This document shows positions 9,350 through 16,932 of a DNA stretch of 36,512 nt, piece by piece. Every line of letters begins with the position of its first letter. Position 1 is the stretch's first letter. The translations under genes were made by a program, and so were the position numbers. Source of the DNA: Halomonas jincaotanensis (GTDB taxonomy: Bacteria > Pseudomonadota > Gammaproteobacteria > Pseudomonadales > Halomonadaceae). A model generated the notes under the pieces. The model was not told where the DNA came from. It searched no databases and worked only from the letters and a program-made list of their open reading frames with translations. The stretch lies in NCBI RefSeq assembly GCF_018448785.1, contig NZ_JAHCLU010000017.1, forward strand, positions 1-36,512, read 5' to 3'.

Positions 9350-9376
9350 AAAAAAACCGCGACTGAAACGCGGTTT
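9350..9376 (-). terminator. Rho-independent terminator of the tRNA-Leu pair
   Basis: Read on the minus strand: an 8-bp stem AAACCGCG / CGCGGTTT (9376-9369 with 9361-9354) whose 3' side runs into a run of T (complement of the A run 9350-9356). It lies ~54 bases after the 3' end of the second tRNA-Leu in transcription order. Confidence 0.85.
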
Positions 9377-9429
9377 GATGTTAGTGACTAAAGCGTCCAA
9401 CAGGGCGTGTGCATGAGGCGGCAAAGAGA

Positions 9430-9516
9430 TGGTGCCCAGGAGAGGACTTGAACCTCCACATCCTTACGGATACTAGCACCTGAAGCTAGCGCGTCTACCA
9501 ATTCCGCCACCTGGGC
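9430..9516 (-). tRNA. tRNA-Leu (anticodon CAG), second copy in transcription order
   Basis: An 87-nt class II tRNA with encoded CCA (complement of 9430-9432), acceptor gcccagg/cctgggc, anticodon stem CTAGC/GCTAG around the loop TTCAGGT (anticodon CAG, reads CUG), and a long variable arm. It differs from its neighbour at only three positions, all in the variable arm: one compensatory pair (A-T here, G-C in the neighbour) and one loop base. Confidence 0.97.
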
Positions 9517-9614
9517 GCATCATGCAAGATCGAGCGATCTGTCTTCTGAAAAGCCTTTAGCCTGTAACAGCCTTGCTGTCGCCATTGACAGTACAGTCAT
9601 CGTCTTGAAAGCGA

Positions 9615-9701
9615 TGGTGCCCAGGAGAGGACTTGAACCTCCACGTCCATACGGACACTAGCACCTGAAGCTAGCGCGTCTACCAATTCCGCCACCTGGG
9701 C
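9615..9701 (-). tRNA. tRNA-Leu (anticodon CAG), first copy in transcription order
   Basis: 87 nt with the same acceptor, D, anticodon (CAG) and T arms as the copy at 9430-9516, and an encoded CCA. The variable arm reads TGTCCGTATGGACG rather than TATCCGTAAGGATG, keeping base pairing. Its 5' end is a few bases from the predicted start point of the promoter at 9713-9740. Confidence 0.97.
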
Positions 9702-9712
9702 AGGCGATGCGC

Positions 9713-9740
9713 ATGTTACCGGATCCGGCCGTTATTGCAA
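9713..9740 (-). promoter_or_regulatory. Promoter of the tRNA-Leu pair
   Basis: Minus strand: TTGCAA (9740-9735), 16-bp spacer, TAACAT (9718-9713), followed by a GC-rich discriminator typical of stable-RNA promoters. The spacer contains the perfect palindrome CCGGATCCGG (9719-9728). The predicted start is ~9706, 5 bases before the first tRNA. Confidence 0.65.
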
Positions 9741-9804
9741 TAGGCCTGCCACCACTCAAAGGGGATTTTTTCGCCCTCTTGTACCGTCATGCGACGCGCC
9801 AAGG

Positions 9805-9833
9805 TTGGGTCGCGGCGACGGCGGCGCTATACT
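9805..9833 (+). promoter_or_regulatory. Promoter of rnr
   Basis: TTGGGT (9805-9810), 17-bp spacer, TATACT (9828-9833). The predicted start point is ~9840, which leaves a 95-nt leader before rnr. It is divergent from the tRNA-Leu promoter. Confidence 0.7.
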
Positions 9834-9839
9834 GCGCGC

Positions 9840-9938
9840 ATGACAAACTATCCGCAATATCAGGCCTCAGGCTCGCGGCGCTCAGACGCCGCCTTTTTCA
9901 TGTCGTCACAGACTCAGCCAAGGATGCTCTCCGCATGA
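9840..9938 (+). CDS. Candidate 32-aa leader ORF of rnr
   Basis: ATG 9840 lies 7 bases after the -10 box, that is at the predicted transcription start, so it would be translated leaderless. It runs 33 codons to TGA 9936-9938 and overlaps the rnr ATG (9935) as ATGA. The peptide begins MTNYPQYQASGSRR and has no recognised domain. The terminator-like hairpin 9875-9898 lies inside it. Position and overlap suggest a translation-coupling or attenuation role; coding status is unproven and it could be chance. Confidence 0.35.
   Translation: MTNYPQYQASGSRRSDAAFFMSSQTQPRMLSA
9875..9898 (+). terminator. Terminator-like hairpin inside the rnr leader (candidate attenuator)
   Basis: The stem GCGGCG (9875-9880) / CGCCGC (9887-9892) has the 6-nt loop CTCAGA and is followed by C then TTTTT (9894-9898). 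It lies between the rnr promoter and the rnr start, so it would cut the transcript before rnr unless overridden. Confidence 0.55.
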
Positions 9939-12355
9939 CCCATTGGACGCTCAGCGACGATCCGCATGCCAGCCGCGAGGCCCATAAGTACGACAAACCC
10001 GCTCCCAGCCGCGAATACCTCCTGTCCCGTCTCGAGCAGGTCGGCAAGCCGATCACCCACGAGGCAATGAGCCAACTGCTGGGCCTGGAAGACGAGGATC
10101 TTCAGGAAGCCGTGCGTCGCCGCCTGGCGGCCATGGAGCGTGACGGGCAGGTCTTGCGCAATCGCCGCAATGCCTATGCGCTGATCGACAAGCTCGACCT
10201 CATCAAGGGCAAGGTGCTGGGGCATCGTGATGGGTTCGGCTTTCTGTTGCGTGACGACGGCAAGAAGCCCGATCTGGTGATATCGCCGCGGCAGATGCGT
10301 CGCGTCTTTCATGGCGATTACGTTCTCGTGCGCATCAGTGGCCGTGATCGTCGCGGTCGAGATGAGGCCACTATCGCCGAGGTGTTGTCGCGCAATACCC
10401 AGACGATCGTCGGTGTCTATCGTGAGAATACGCCCGAGTTCGGGGTGTTGATTCCTGAGAACCCGCGTATCCCTCTGGAAGTGATTATTCCCCATAGCGC
10501 CTGTGGTGGAGCAAAGGATGGACAAGTGATTTCGGCGCGCATCGTCAAGCAACCCGAAACCCGGGTGCAGCCGGTGGGCGAGGTGATCGAAGTGCTCGGC
10601 GAGCGCATGGACCCGGGGATGGAAATCGATATCGCCATCCGCAGCTACGAGATTCCGGCCGAGTTTCCACCGGAGGTCCATGACCAGATTGCCGAGATGT
10701 CTGCTGAGGTGGCCGAAGACGACAAGCATCATCGCGTCGACCTGCGCGATGTGCCGCTGGTGACCATCGACGATGAATCCGCCAAGGACTTCGACGATGC
10801 TGTCTGCGCCTGGAAGACCAAGTCCGGTGGCTGGAAGCTGCTGGTGGCGATTGCCGACGTTTCGCACTATGTGCGCCCCGGCAGCGCCCTGGATCACGAG
10901 GCGATCCGTCGTGGCAATTCGGTGTATTTCCCCGGTCAGGTCGTCCCGATGTTGCCGGAGTTGCTCTCCAACGGGCTGTGCTCGCTTAACCCGGCGGTCG
11001 ACCGCCTGGCGCTGGTCTGTGAGCTGAACATCGCCAAGACGGGAGCCATCAGCCGTTATCGCTTCTATGAGGCGGTGTTCCGCTCCCACGCCCGACTGAC
11101 TTACAACAAGGTGGCGGCCGTCCTGCACGATGAAGGCGAAGCGGGCGAGGCGCTGCGCGAGCAGTATCGCGAGCTGGTCCCGTCGATGAAGAACCTTCAT
11201 GAGCTTTATACCGTGCTGCGCCAGGCGCGAGTCGAGCGTGGCGCCATCGATTTCGAGACCACCGAGACGGAAATCGTCTTCAATGACGAGCGCAAGATCG
11301 AGAAGATCGTGCCGCGCTCGCGCAACGACGCGCATAAGATCATCGAGGAATGCATGCTGGCGGCCAACGTCGCGACCGCTCGCTTCCTCGACAAGCATGA
11401 TCTCCCGGCGCTCTATCGTATCCACGAACGGCCCTCGCCTGAACGACTCGACAAGCTGCGGCTGTTTCTCAATGAACTGGGCCTGTCGCTGGGGGGCGGC
11501 GACGAGCCGACACCGCAGGATTATCGCGATCTGGCCGAGGCGATCAAGGAACGTCCCGACTTCGACGTTATCCAGACGGTGATGCTGCGCTCCATGAGCC
11601 GTGCCGTCTATTCGCCGCAGAACGATGGCCACTTCGGATTGGCTTATCCGGCCTACGCCCACTTCACGTCACCGATCCGGCGCTATCCTGATCTGCTCGT
11701 GCATCGGGCGATCCGCTCGGTGATCCGCGGTCCACGCAAGACCAATACCGTGCTGCGTGCCGAGGGGGCGCCGGTGGAGCCACCGAGCAAATGGGCGCCC
11801 TATACCTTCGAGCAGATGCTTGAGCTGGGCGAGCACTGCTCGATGACCGAGCGGCGAGCCGATGACGCCACCCGTGACGTGGACGATTGGCTCAAGTGCG
11901 AGTTCATGTCGGACAAGCTGGGAGAAATCTTCGACGGCACCATAGCCTCGGTGACCCAGTTCGGTATTTTCGTCCGCCTCGACGACTTCTATGTTGAGGG
12001 CCTGGTGCACGTCACCTCGCTGCCCTCCGACTACTATCATTACGAGCCGGAAAAGCATCGTCTCAAGGGCGAGCGCAGCGGCATGAGCTACCGCCTGGGC
12101 GATGGCGTCACCGTGCAGGTGGCGCGTGTCGATCTCAACGATCGCAAGATCGACTTCGAACTGGCCGATGACAAGCCACGACCCAAGCGCCAGCCGCGCC
12201 GTCGGCGTGCCGTGGATGCAGCACCAAGCAAGGGTCGGGCTAAAGCTGGCGGTAAGCCGCCCAAGGCTGAACAGGGCGAAGCCAAGGTGGATGCCAAGGG
12301 TGACACCAAGCCGAAGGGCAAGCGACGGGGGCCCCGGCGTAGCGGCAAGCGATGA
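9935..12355 (+). CDS. rnr: Ribonuclease R (3'-5' exoribonuclease)
   Basis: 806 aa (E. coli 813). It degrades structured RNA, rRNA fragments and non-stop mRNA, and acts in the cold and in stationary phase. Domains in order: winged-helix N terminus (~25-85), two cold-shock OB domains (~90-240), RNB catalytic domain starting at residues 278-290 (TIDDESAKDFDDA; metal ligands D279, D285, D287, D288 with E. coli spacing), S1 domain (~650-735, DGTIASVTQFGIFVRLDD), and a lysine/arginine/proline-rich tail (~740-806). The start is ATG 9935 with AAGGA 12 bases upstream; longer readings from 9707 run back through the promoter and are rejected. rlmB follows after 73 bp, the usual order. Confidence 0.96.
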   Translation: MTHWTLSDDPHASREAHKYDKPAPSREYLLSRLEQVGKPITHEAMSQLLGLEDEDLQEAVRRRLAAMERDGQVLRNRRNAYALIDKLDLIKGKVLGHRDGFGFLLRDDGKKPDLVISPRQMRRVFHGDYVLVRISGRDRRGRDEATIAEVLSRNTQTIVGVYRENTPEFGVLIPENPRIPLEVIIPHSACGGAKDGQVISARIVKQPETRVQPVGEVIEVLGERMDPGMEIDIAIRSYEIPAEFPPEVHDQIAEMSAEVAEDDKHHRVDLRDVPLVTIDDESAKDFDDAVCAWKTKSGGWKLLVAIADVSHYVRPGSALDHEAIRRGNSVYFPGQVVPMLPELLSNGLCSLNPAVDRLALVCELNIAKTGAISRYRFYEAVFRSHARLTYNKVAAVLHDEGEAGEALREQYRELVPSMKNLHELYTVLRQARVERGAIDFETTETEIVFNDERKIEKIVPRSRNDAHKIIEECMLAANVATARFLDKHDLPALYRIHERPSPERLDKLRLFLNELGLSLGGGDEPTPQDYRDLAEAIKERPDFDVIQTVMLRSMSRAVYSPQNDGHFGLAYPAYAHFTSPIRRYPDLLVHRAIRSVIRGPRKTNTVLRAEGAPVEPPSKWAPYTFEQMLELGEHCSMTERRADDATRDVDDWLKCEFMSDKLGEIFDGTIASVTQFGIFVRLDDFYVEGLVHVTSLPSDYYHYEPEKHRLKGERSGMSYRLGDGVTVQVARVDLNDRKIDFELADDKPRPKRQPRRRRAVDAAPSKGRAKAGGKPPKAEQGEAKVDAKGDTKPKGKRRGPRRSGKR

Positions 12356-12428
12356 GCGCGTCGTTCGTCTCGGCAGGAGCGCTTCTTGCCGAATTTCCTC
12401 GTCATCGTGAGGCCGGCAAAGTGATTCC

Positions 12429-13229
12429 ATGGGCATGAAGAAACGCAGTTCCCGGCGGGGCGGAAGCGCCCCCGGCGGCCTCGAGGCCGTGTTCGGTGTG
12501 CATGCAGTACGTGCCTTACTGGAGCGTAACGAAATACCGCGCGAGCTCTGGATTCAGGAAGGCGATGCGGGCGCGCGGCTCGCCGAGCTGGTCGAGTCGG
12601 CCCGCCGGAGCGGTGCTCGCATCAAGGCCCGACCTCGGGATGACCTCGAGCGTTTGGCTCAGGGGACTGCTCACCAAGGAGTTGTGGCCTTCACCACGCC
12701 GCTGGCCTTCGAGTCCGAGACGACGCTTTGGTGGCGTCTCGACAGCTGGACCCAAGCGGCGCCTCCCTTGCTGCTGGTGCTGGATGGCATCACCGATGTG
12801 CACAACTTCGGTGCTTGCCTGCGTAGCGCCGATGCCGCCGGAGCTCACGGTGTGATCGTGCCCAAGGACAAGGCTGCCCCCCTCAATGCGTCGGTACGTA
12901 AGGTGGCTTGTGGGGCGGCAGAGAGCGTGCCGGTGTATCAGGTCACCAACCTGGCCAGGGCCATGGCCAGGTTGAAGGCCGGTGGCGTCTGGATCACGGG
13001 TACTGCAGGTGAAGCCGAAGCAACCCTGTTTGAGACCGATTTTACCGGCCCGGTAGCGCTCGTGATGGGCGCGGAAGGCAAAGGTATGCGTCGGCTGACT
13101 CGCGAGGCTTGCGACACCCTGGTCAAGCTTCCCATGGCTGGCAGTGTCTCCAGCCTGAATGTGTCGGTGGCCACGGGTATTTGCCTTTTCGAAGCGGTTC
13201 GCCAGCGCTTTCTTGCATCCGAAGGCTGA
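12429..13229 (+). CDS. rlmB: 23S rRNA (guanosine-2'-O-)-methyltransferase RlmB
   Basis: 266 aa. It methylates the ribose of G2251 in the peptidyl-transferase region, using S-adenosylmethionine. The N-terminal L30e-like substrate-binding domain includes VFGVHAVRALLER near residue 21; the C-terminal SpoU/TrmH knot domain has motif 1 (NFGACLRSADAAG), motif 2 (VMGAEGKGMRRL) and motif 3 (LPMAGSVSSLNVSVA). A basic N-terminal extension (MGMKKRSSRRGG) precedes the domain. ATG 12429 or the ATG two codons later could be the start; neither has a strong Shine-Dalgarno. Probably co-transcribed with rnr. Confidence 0.95.
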   Translation: MGMKKRSSRRGGSAPGGLEAVFGVHAVRALLERNEIPRELWIQEGDAGARLAELVESARRSGARIKARPRDDLERLAQGTAHQGVVAFTTPLAFESETTLWWRLDSWTQAAPPLLLVLDGITDVHNFGACLRSADAAGAHGVIVPKDKAAPLNASVRKVACGAAESVPVYQVTNLARAMARLKAGGVWITGTAGEAEATLFETDFTGPVALVMGAEGKGMRRLTREACDTLVKLPMAGSVSSLNVSVATGICLFEAVRQRFLASEG

Positions 13230-13241
13230 GCTCAATAGAAT
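13213..13241 (+). promoter_or_regulatory. Promoter of the rpsF-rpsR operon
   Basis: TTGCAT (13213-13218), 17-bp spacer, TAGAAT (13236-13241). It overlaps the last codons and stop of rlmB. The predicted leader is ~138 nt and holds the palindrome and hairpin listed separately. Confidence 0.65.
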
Positions 13242-13298
13242 ACCTGCGCCCGTTCATCTCTCGAGCGGGTGTGGTGTATGGCAAGTCACTTCGCTTGC

Positions 13299-13316
13299 TG
13301 TCAAGAATTCTTGACA
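13299..13316. promoter_or_regulatory. 18-bp perfect palindrome in the rpsF leader
   Basis: TGTCAAGAATTCTTGACA is its own reverse complement. As DNA it could be a dimeric-regulator operator or contain back-to-back TTGACA -35 boxes; as RNA it can fold into a 7-bp stem with an AATT loop. It lies ~70 bases upstream of rpsF. No good -10 box follows at 17 bp (catgag). Confidence 0.5.
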
Positions 13317-13354
13317 ATCACTCCTTGCTTCCCATGAGCGATCGACATCCTCAA

Positions 13355-13375
13355 TGCGGAAGCTGCCAAACCGCA
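13355..13375 (+). promoter_or_regulatory. Hairpin next to the rpsF Shine-Dalgarno (candidate S6:S18 autoregulatory element)
   Basis: The TGCGG (13355-13359) / CCGCA (13371-13375) stem has an 11-nt loop and its last base is the first base of AAGGAG (13375-13380). Bacterial rpsF leaders are known to carry an S6:S18-binding element with a conserved CCG. This hairpin contains CCG and is well placed, but the match to the consensus was not tested. Confidence 0.35.
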
Positions 13376-13385
13376 AGGAGATTCA

Positions 13386-13757
13386 ATGCGTCATTACGAA
13401 ATCGTCTTCATGGTCCATCCGGACCAGAGCGAGCAGGTTCCTGCCATGGTCGAGCGCTACACCGGCCTCGTCACCGAGAATGGCGGTACTGTGCATCGCC
13501 TGGAAGATTGGGGCCGCCGCCACATGGCTTACCCAATCAACAAGATTCACAAGGCTCACTACGTGTTGATGAACATCGAGTGCAGCGGCGAGACCCTCGA
13601 CGAAATCGAGAACATCTTCCGCTTCAACGATGCCATCATTCGTAGCCTGGTGGTGCGCGAGAAAGAGGCGATCACCGAGGCGTCGCCGATGATGAAGCCG
13701 GCGGAAGAGAAGCGCCCGCGTCGCGAAGACAAGCCACGCAGCGCTGAAACCGCTTAA
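13386..13757 (+). CDS. rpsF: 30S ribosomal protein S6
   Basis: 123 aa. It begins [18 protein letters not shown] and shows the S6 ferredoxin-like fold (beta strands [17 protein letters not shown]; loop [10 protein letters not shown]), binding S18 and the central domain of 16S rRNA. A charged C-terminal tail (~100-123, [12 protein letters not shown]) is of the kind modified by RimK-type enzymes in other bacteria, although it does not end in Glu-Glu. AAGGAG lies at 13375-13380. rpsR follows after 32 bp. Confidence 0.98.
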   Translation: MRHYEIVFMVHPDQSEQVPAMVERYTGLVTENGGTVHRLEDWGRRHMAYPINKIHKAHYVLMNIECSGETLDEIENIFRFNDAIIRSLVVREKEAITEASPMMKPAEEKRPRREDKPRSAETA

Positions 13758-13789
13758 GCCCACCCATCGCACGTTGAAGGAGTCTTTTC

Positions 13790-14017
13790 ATGGCACGTTT
13801 TTTCCGTCGCCGCAAGTTCTGTCGTTTTACCGCTGAAGGCGTGAAGCAGATCGATTACAAGGATCTGGACACGCTCAAGGCCTACGTTACCGAGACCGGC
13901 AAGATCGTTCCCAGCCGCATCACCGGGACCAAGGCTCGTTATCAGCGCCAGCTGTCCTCCGCGATCAAGCGGGCACGCTTCCTGGCGCTATTGCCCTACA
14001 CCGATAGCCACCAGTAA
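13790..14017 (+). CDS. rpsR: 30S ribosomal protein S18
   Basis: 75 aa, the standard length. It begins [17 protein letters not shown] and contains the S18 signature ([27 protein letters not shown]). It dimerises with S6 on 16S rRNA. A single N-terminal Cys (C11) is present. A strong Shine-Dalgarno AAGGAG precedes the start. Confidence 0.98.
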   Translation: MARFFRRRKFCRFTAEGVKQIDYKDLDTLKAYVTETGKIVPSRITGTKARYQRQLSSAIKRARFLALLPYTDSHQ

Positions 14018-14028
14018 GCACTGGCAAG

Positions 14029-14880
14029 ATGCTGCCGATCGCCCGATGGACGATGCGTGGTACGCCCTATGCCATTGGGGGAGTGGTCATCGCGACGCTC
14101 ATCCCATGGCTATTCTGGCTGGGGGCCGCGATCACCGCACTGGTCACCCTGAGGCGTGGCATGGCCCCGGCGCTGCCGGTGATCGTGGCTGCCGCGTTGC
14201 CGGCAGGCTGGTGGTGGACGCGGGGTGATGCCATTCCGCTGGCCAGCATTCTGCTGGTCACGCTGATGGCCGTGGTGCTTCGCTCCCGAATGCGCTGGAG
14301 CGAAGCCTTGATCGCTGGCGCCCTGGTCGGTGCAGGCATGATCCAGTTAGGGATATTCCTGCCGCCGGGAGGCGCGGGCCCAATGCTGGAGCAGTTGCGC
14401 CAGGGGTCGCCGGAAATCGAGTCCATGCTCACCGAGCTAACCCGGCAGGGGATGGACACCGAGCAGTTGGCTTCACTTCTGATCAGCGGCATCACCGGCC
14501 TGATCGTACTGCTCGCCGCAGTGGGTTGTCTGGCGCTGGCACGCAGTTGGCAGGCGGGGCTTTACAACCCTGGCGGGTTTCGCGAGGAATTTCACGGCCT
14601 GCGTTTGACCGTCAAAGAGCTCGCCGTGCTGGTGGCTCTCGTGGTGATTGGCATGCTGTTGGGGCTTCCGGGGCTGGGCATGCTGCTGTGGGTGCCCTTG
14701 TTGGTCGGGGGGATCGCGCTGGTTCATGGGGTTATTGGTTTAAAGGGAATGAATGGGTTGTGGCTGGTCGCCTTCTATGCGTTGTTGATCACCACCTGGC
14801 CCACGATTCTCATCGTGCTGCTGCTGGCCTTCATTGATGTCTTCGCGGATTTTCGCGGGCGTCTGGCCAGTCGCCACTGA
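14029..14880 (+). CDS. DUF2232-like integral membrane protein
   Basis: 283 aa with about 7-8 hydrophobic segments (roughly 12-40, 48-62, 70-88, 95-112, 150-172, 195-235 as two, 245-272). Its position between rpsR and rplI matches a membrane protein found there in Pseudomonas and relatives; family assignment to DUF2232 rests on that context and overall architecture. A soluble loop (~113-145) holds several Glu and Gln residues. Start ATG 14029 lies 11 bp after the rpsR stop with a weak Shine-Dalgarno (ctggcaag), so translation may be coupled. Function unknown; substrate transport or a membrane-biogenesis role are guesses. Confidence 0.85.
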   Translation: MLPIARWTMRGTPYAIGGVVIATLIPWLFWLGAAITALVTLRRGMAPALPVIVAAALPAGWWWTRGDAIPLASILLVTLMAVVLRSRMRWSEALIAGALVGAGMIQLGIFLPPGGAGPMLEQLRQGSPEIESMLTELTRQGMDTEQLASLLISGITGLIVLLAAVGCLALARSWQAGLYNPGGFREEFHGLRLTVKELAVLVALVVIGMLLGLPGLGMLLWVPLLVGGIALVHGVIGLKGMNGLWLVAFYALLITTWPTILIVLLLAFIDVFADFRGRLASRH

Positions 14881-14895
14881 CAAGAGGTTTACGAG

Positions 14896-15342
14896 ATGAA
14901 CGTCATTCTGCTAGACAAGATTGGCAAGCTGGGGGGGCTGGGCGACCAAGTCACTGTCAAGCCTGGCTACGGCCGCAATTACCTGGTGCCCTACGGCTTG
15001 GCCGTGCCGGCAACCAAGGAGAACGTCGCCGCGTTCGAGGCTCAGCGTAATGAGCTTGAAGCCCAGGCCGCCGACCGCAAGGCCGAGGCCGAAGGTCGTG
15101 CCGCCCAGCTGAACGAGATCGAACTGTCGTTGGTGTCCAAGGCTGGTGACGAAGGCAAGCTCTTCGGGTCCATCGGGCCGCGTGATCTGGCCGAGGCCAT
15201 CGCCTCCGCCGGCATCGACGTCGCCAAGAGCGAAGTGCGCATGCCGGAAGGTCCGATCCGTCAGACCGGCGAATACGACATCGCCCTGCATCTGCATGCC
15301 GAAGTCAACGCTACCGTGCGCGTCGTGGTGGTGGCCGAGTAA
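14896..15342 (+). CDS. rplI: 50S ribosomal protein L9
   Basis: 148 aa. The N-terminal L9 domain has the signature [19 protein letters not shown] (residues ~17-35), a long connecting helix rich in Ala/Glu/Lys (~43-75), and a C-terminal rRNA-binding domain ([19 protein letters not shown] stretch to [12 protein letters not shown]). It binds domain V of 23S rRNA. Start ATG 14896 lies 15 bp after the membrane-protein stop with AGAGG upstream. A terminator follows at 15369. Confidence 0.98.
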   Translation: MNVILLDKIGKLGGLGDQVTVKPGYGRNYLVPYGLAVPATKENVAAFEAQRNELEAQAADRKAEAEGRAAQLNEIELSLVSKAGDEGKLFGSIGPRDLAEAIASAGIDVAKSEVRMPEGPIRQTGEYDIALHLHAEVNATVRVVVVAE

Positions 15343-15368
15343 ATTGGCCTGGTAGAAAGTATGCTCAG

Positions 15369-15405
15369 GAGGCGTGGGGACCGAGTCCCTGCGCCTCTTT
15401 CTTTT
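15369..15405 (+). terminator. Rho-independent terminator after rplI
   Basis: The stem GAGGCG..GGGA (15369-15380, with two G-U wobbles) pairs with TCCC..CGCCTC (15386-15397) around the loop CCGAG, followed by TTTCTTTT. It ends the rpsF-rplI transcript 27 bases after the stop. Confidence 0.85.
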
Positions 15406-15462
15406 GCTCGGCTGAAGGCGTGGCGCGACATCGCGAGCCAAGGTGTCTGTCGTAGCGCTTGC

Positions 15463-15503
15463 GTCATGCTGTCCTGTGGAAGGGCATGACGTTGAAGTAA
15501 ACT
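15463..15503 (+). promoter_or_regulatory. Candidate dnaB promoter with upstream inverted repeat
   Basis: GTCATGC (15463-15469) and GCATGAC (15484-15490) form a perfect 7-bp inverted repeat with centres 21 bp apart, followed by a possible -10 box TAAACT (15498-15503) 34 bases before dnaB. The -35 position (15475-15480, tgtgga) is poor and falls inside the repeat, as expected for an activator- or repressor-controlled promoter. Confidence 0.4.
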
Positions 15504-15536
15504 ATTCCAGCCGTCTCATCCGAGAACTGCTCTATC

Positions 15537-16925
15537 ATGAACGACACTCTCGAGTTCGATCAGGAAACCGCCGCCCTCAAGGTGCCGCCGCATTCGCTTG
15601 AAGCCGAGCAGTCGGTACTGGGTGGCCTGATGCTCGATAACCTGGCCTGGGACAACGTCTCCGAGCGCCTGGTGGCAGACGACTTTTATCGCTACGAGCA
15701 TCGACTGATCTTCAATGTCATGGTCAGCCTGGCCGAAGGCGCCCGCCCCCTGGATGTCGTAACGCTCTCCGAGTCCCTGGAAGGCCGAGACCAGCTGGAT
15801 ACGGTCGGTGGGCTGGCCTATCTGGCCGAGCTGGCGCGCAATACGCCATCGGCGAGCAATATTCGCGCTTACTGCGACATCGTTCGCGAACGCGCCACCC
15901 TGCGTAAGCTGATCCGTGCTGCGAGTCAGATCGCCGAGGGTGCCTTCAGCCCCCAGGGCCGCCCGGCGGACGAACTGGTCGACGAGGCCGAAAGACTGGT
16001 CTTCCAGATCAGCGAAGAGCGTCCCAAGTCGGGCGGCCCCATCGGCATGAGTGAGCTGCTGGCCAAGGCGGTCGACCGCATTGACGAGCTGTTCAACATG
16101 CAGGGCGAGATGACCGGACTGTCCACCGGCTTTCGCGATTTCGACGAAATGACGTCGGGTTTGCAGCCCTCGGATCTGGTGATCATTGCCGGTCGACCCT
16201 CAATGGGCAAGACGACTTTTGCGATGAACATGGTCGAGCACGCGGTGATCGCCAGCGACAAGCCAGTGATGGTGTTTTCGATGGAAATGCCCGCCGATTC
16301 GCTGATGCTGCGCATGCTCTCCTCGCTGGGGCGCATCGACCAGACCCGGGTGCGTACCGGACAGCTCGAGGACGAGGACTGGCCCCGGCTGACTTCAGCG
16401 GTCAATCTGCTCAAGGACAAGCAGCTGTTCATCGATGATACCGCGGCCCTCTCACCCAACGAGATGCGCTCGCGGGTGCGTCGCCTGATGCGCGAGCACG
16501 GCAACATGTCGCTGATCATGATCGACTATCTTCAGCTGATGCAAATCCCCGGCTTTTCGGAGAACCGAACCGGCGAGATCTCGGAAATCTCGCGCTCGCT
16601 CAAGGGACTGGCAAAGGAGTTTGGCTGCCCGGTGGTCGCGCTCTCCCAGCTCAACCGTTCGCTTGAACAGCGCCCCAACAAGCGCCCGGTGATGTCCGAC
16701 TTGCGCGAGTCCGGGGCCATCGAGCAGGATGCCGACATCATCGCCTTCGTCTATCGTGACGAGGTGTACAACCCCGACAATCCCGATAACCAGGGGATCG
16801 CCGAGCTGATCATCGGCAAGCAGCGTAACGGGCCTATCGGTACTGTGCACATGGCCTTCATTGGTAAGTACACGCGTTTCGAGGATCTCGCGCCCGACAG
16901 CTATGGACAGGCGTTCGGCGACTAA
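15537..16925 (+). CDS. dnaB: Replicative DNA helicase DnaB
   Basis: 462 aa. The hexameric 5'-3' helicase of the replication fork. The N-terminal DnaB domain (residues ~17-120, PPHSLEAEQSVLGGLM) interacts with primase; a linker (~155-190) follows; the RecA-like motor has Walker A GRPSMGKTT at 219-227 (K225), Walker B LIMIDYLQLM, and the DnaB arginine-rich motif near DLRESGAIEQDADII. No intein or truncation is seen, although dnaB is a common intein host. The start ATG 15537 has no strong Shine-Dalgarno, a weak feature given that the N terminus aligns well. Confidence 0.98.
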   Translation: MNDTLEFDQETAALKVPPHSLEAEQSVLGGLMLDNLAWDNVSERLVADDFYRYEHRLIFNVMVSLAEGARPLDVVTLSESLEGRDQLDTVGGLAYLAELARNTPSASNIRAYCDIVRERATLRKLIRAASQIAEGAFSPQGRPADELVDEAERLVFQISEERPKSGGPIGMSELLAKAVDRIDELFNMQGEMTGLSTGFRDFDEMTSGLQPSDLVIIAGRPSMGKTTFAMNMVEHAVIASDKPVMVFSMEMPADSLMLRMLSSLGRIDQTRVRTGQLEDEDWPRLTSAVNLLKDKQLFIDDTAALSPNEMRSRVRRLMREHGNMSLIMIDYLQLMQIPGFSENRTGEISEISRSLKGLAKEFGCPVVALSQLNRSLEQRPNKRPVMSDLRESGAIEQDADIIAFVYRDEVYNPDNPDNQGIAELIIGKQRNGPIGTVHMAFIGKYTRFEDLAPDSYGQAFGD

Positions 16926-16932
16926 TTCTCCC

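Noticed and set aside
9430..9701. Two near-identical 87-bp repeats as attachment sites of an integrated element
   Set aside because: Both are full tRNA-Leu genes in tandem; the 98 bp between them contains no integrase or foreign gene.
9707..9934. N-terminal extension of RNase R by 76 residues
   Set aside because: It would be translated from DNA holding the rnr promoter and lies upstream of the predicted transcription start; the RNase R family start fits ATG 9935.
9914..11662. Long open frame (582 codons) on the minus strand opposite rnr
   Set aside because: It is the antisense shadow of a well-conserved gene in GC-rich DNA; its translation has no recognisable domain and it has no promoter or Shine-Dalgarno of its own.
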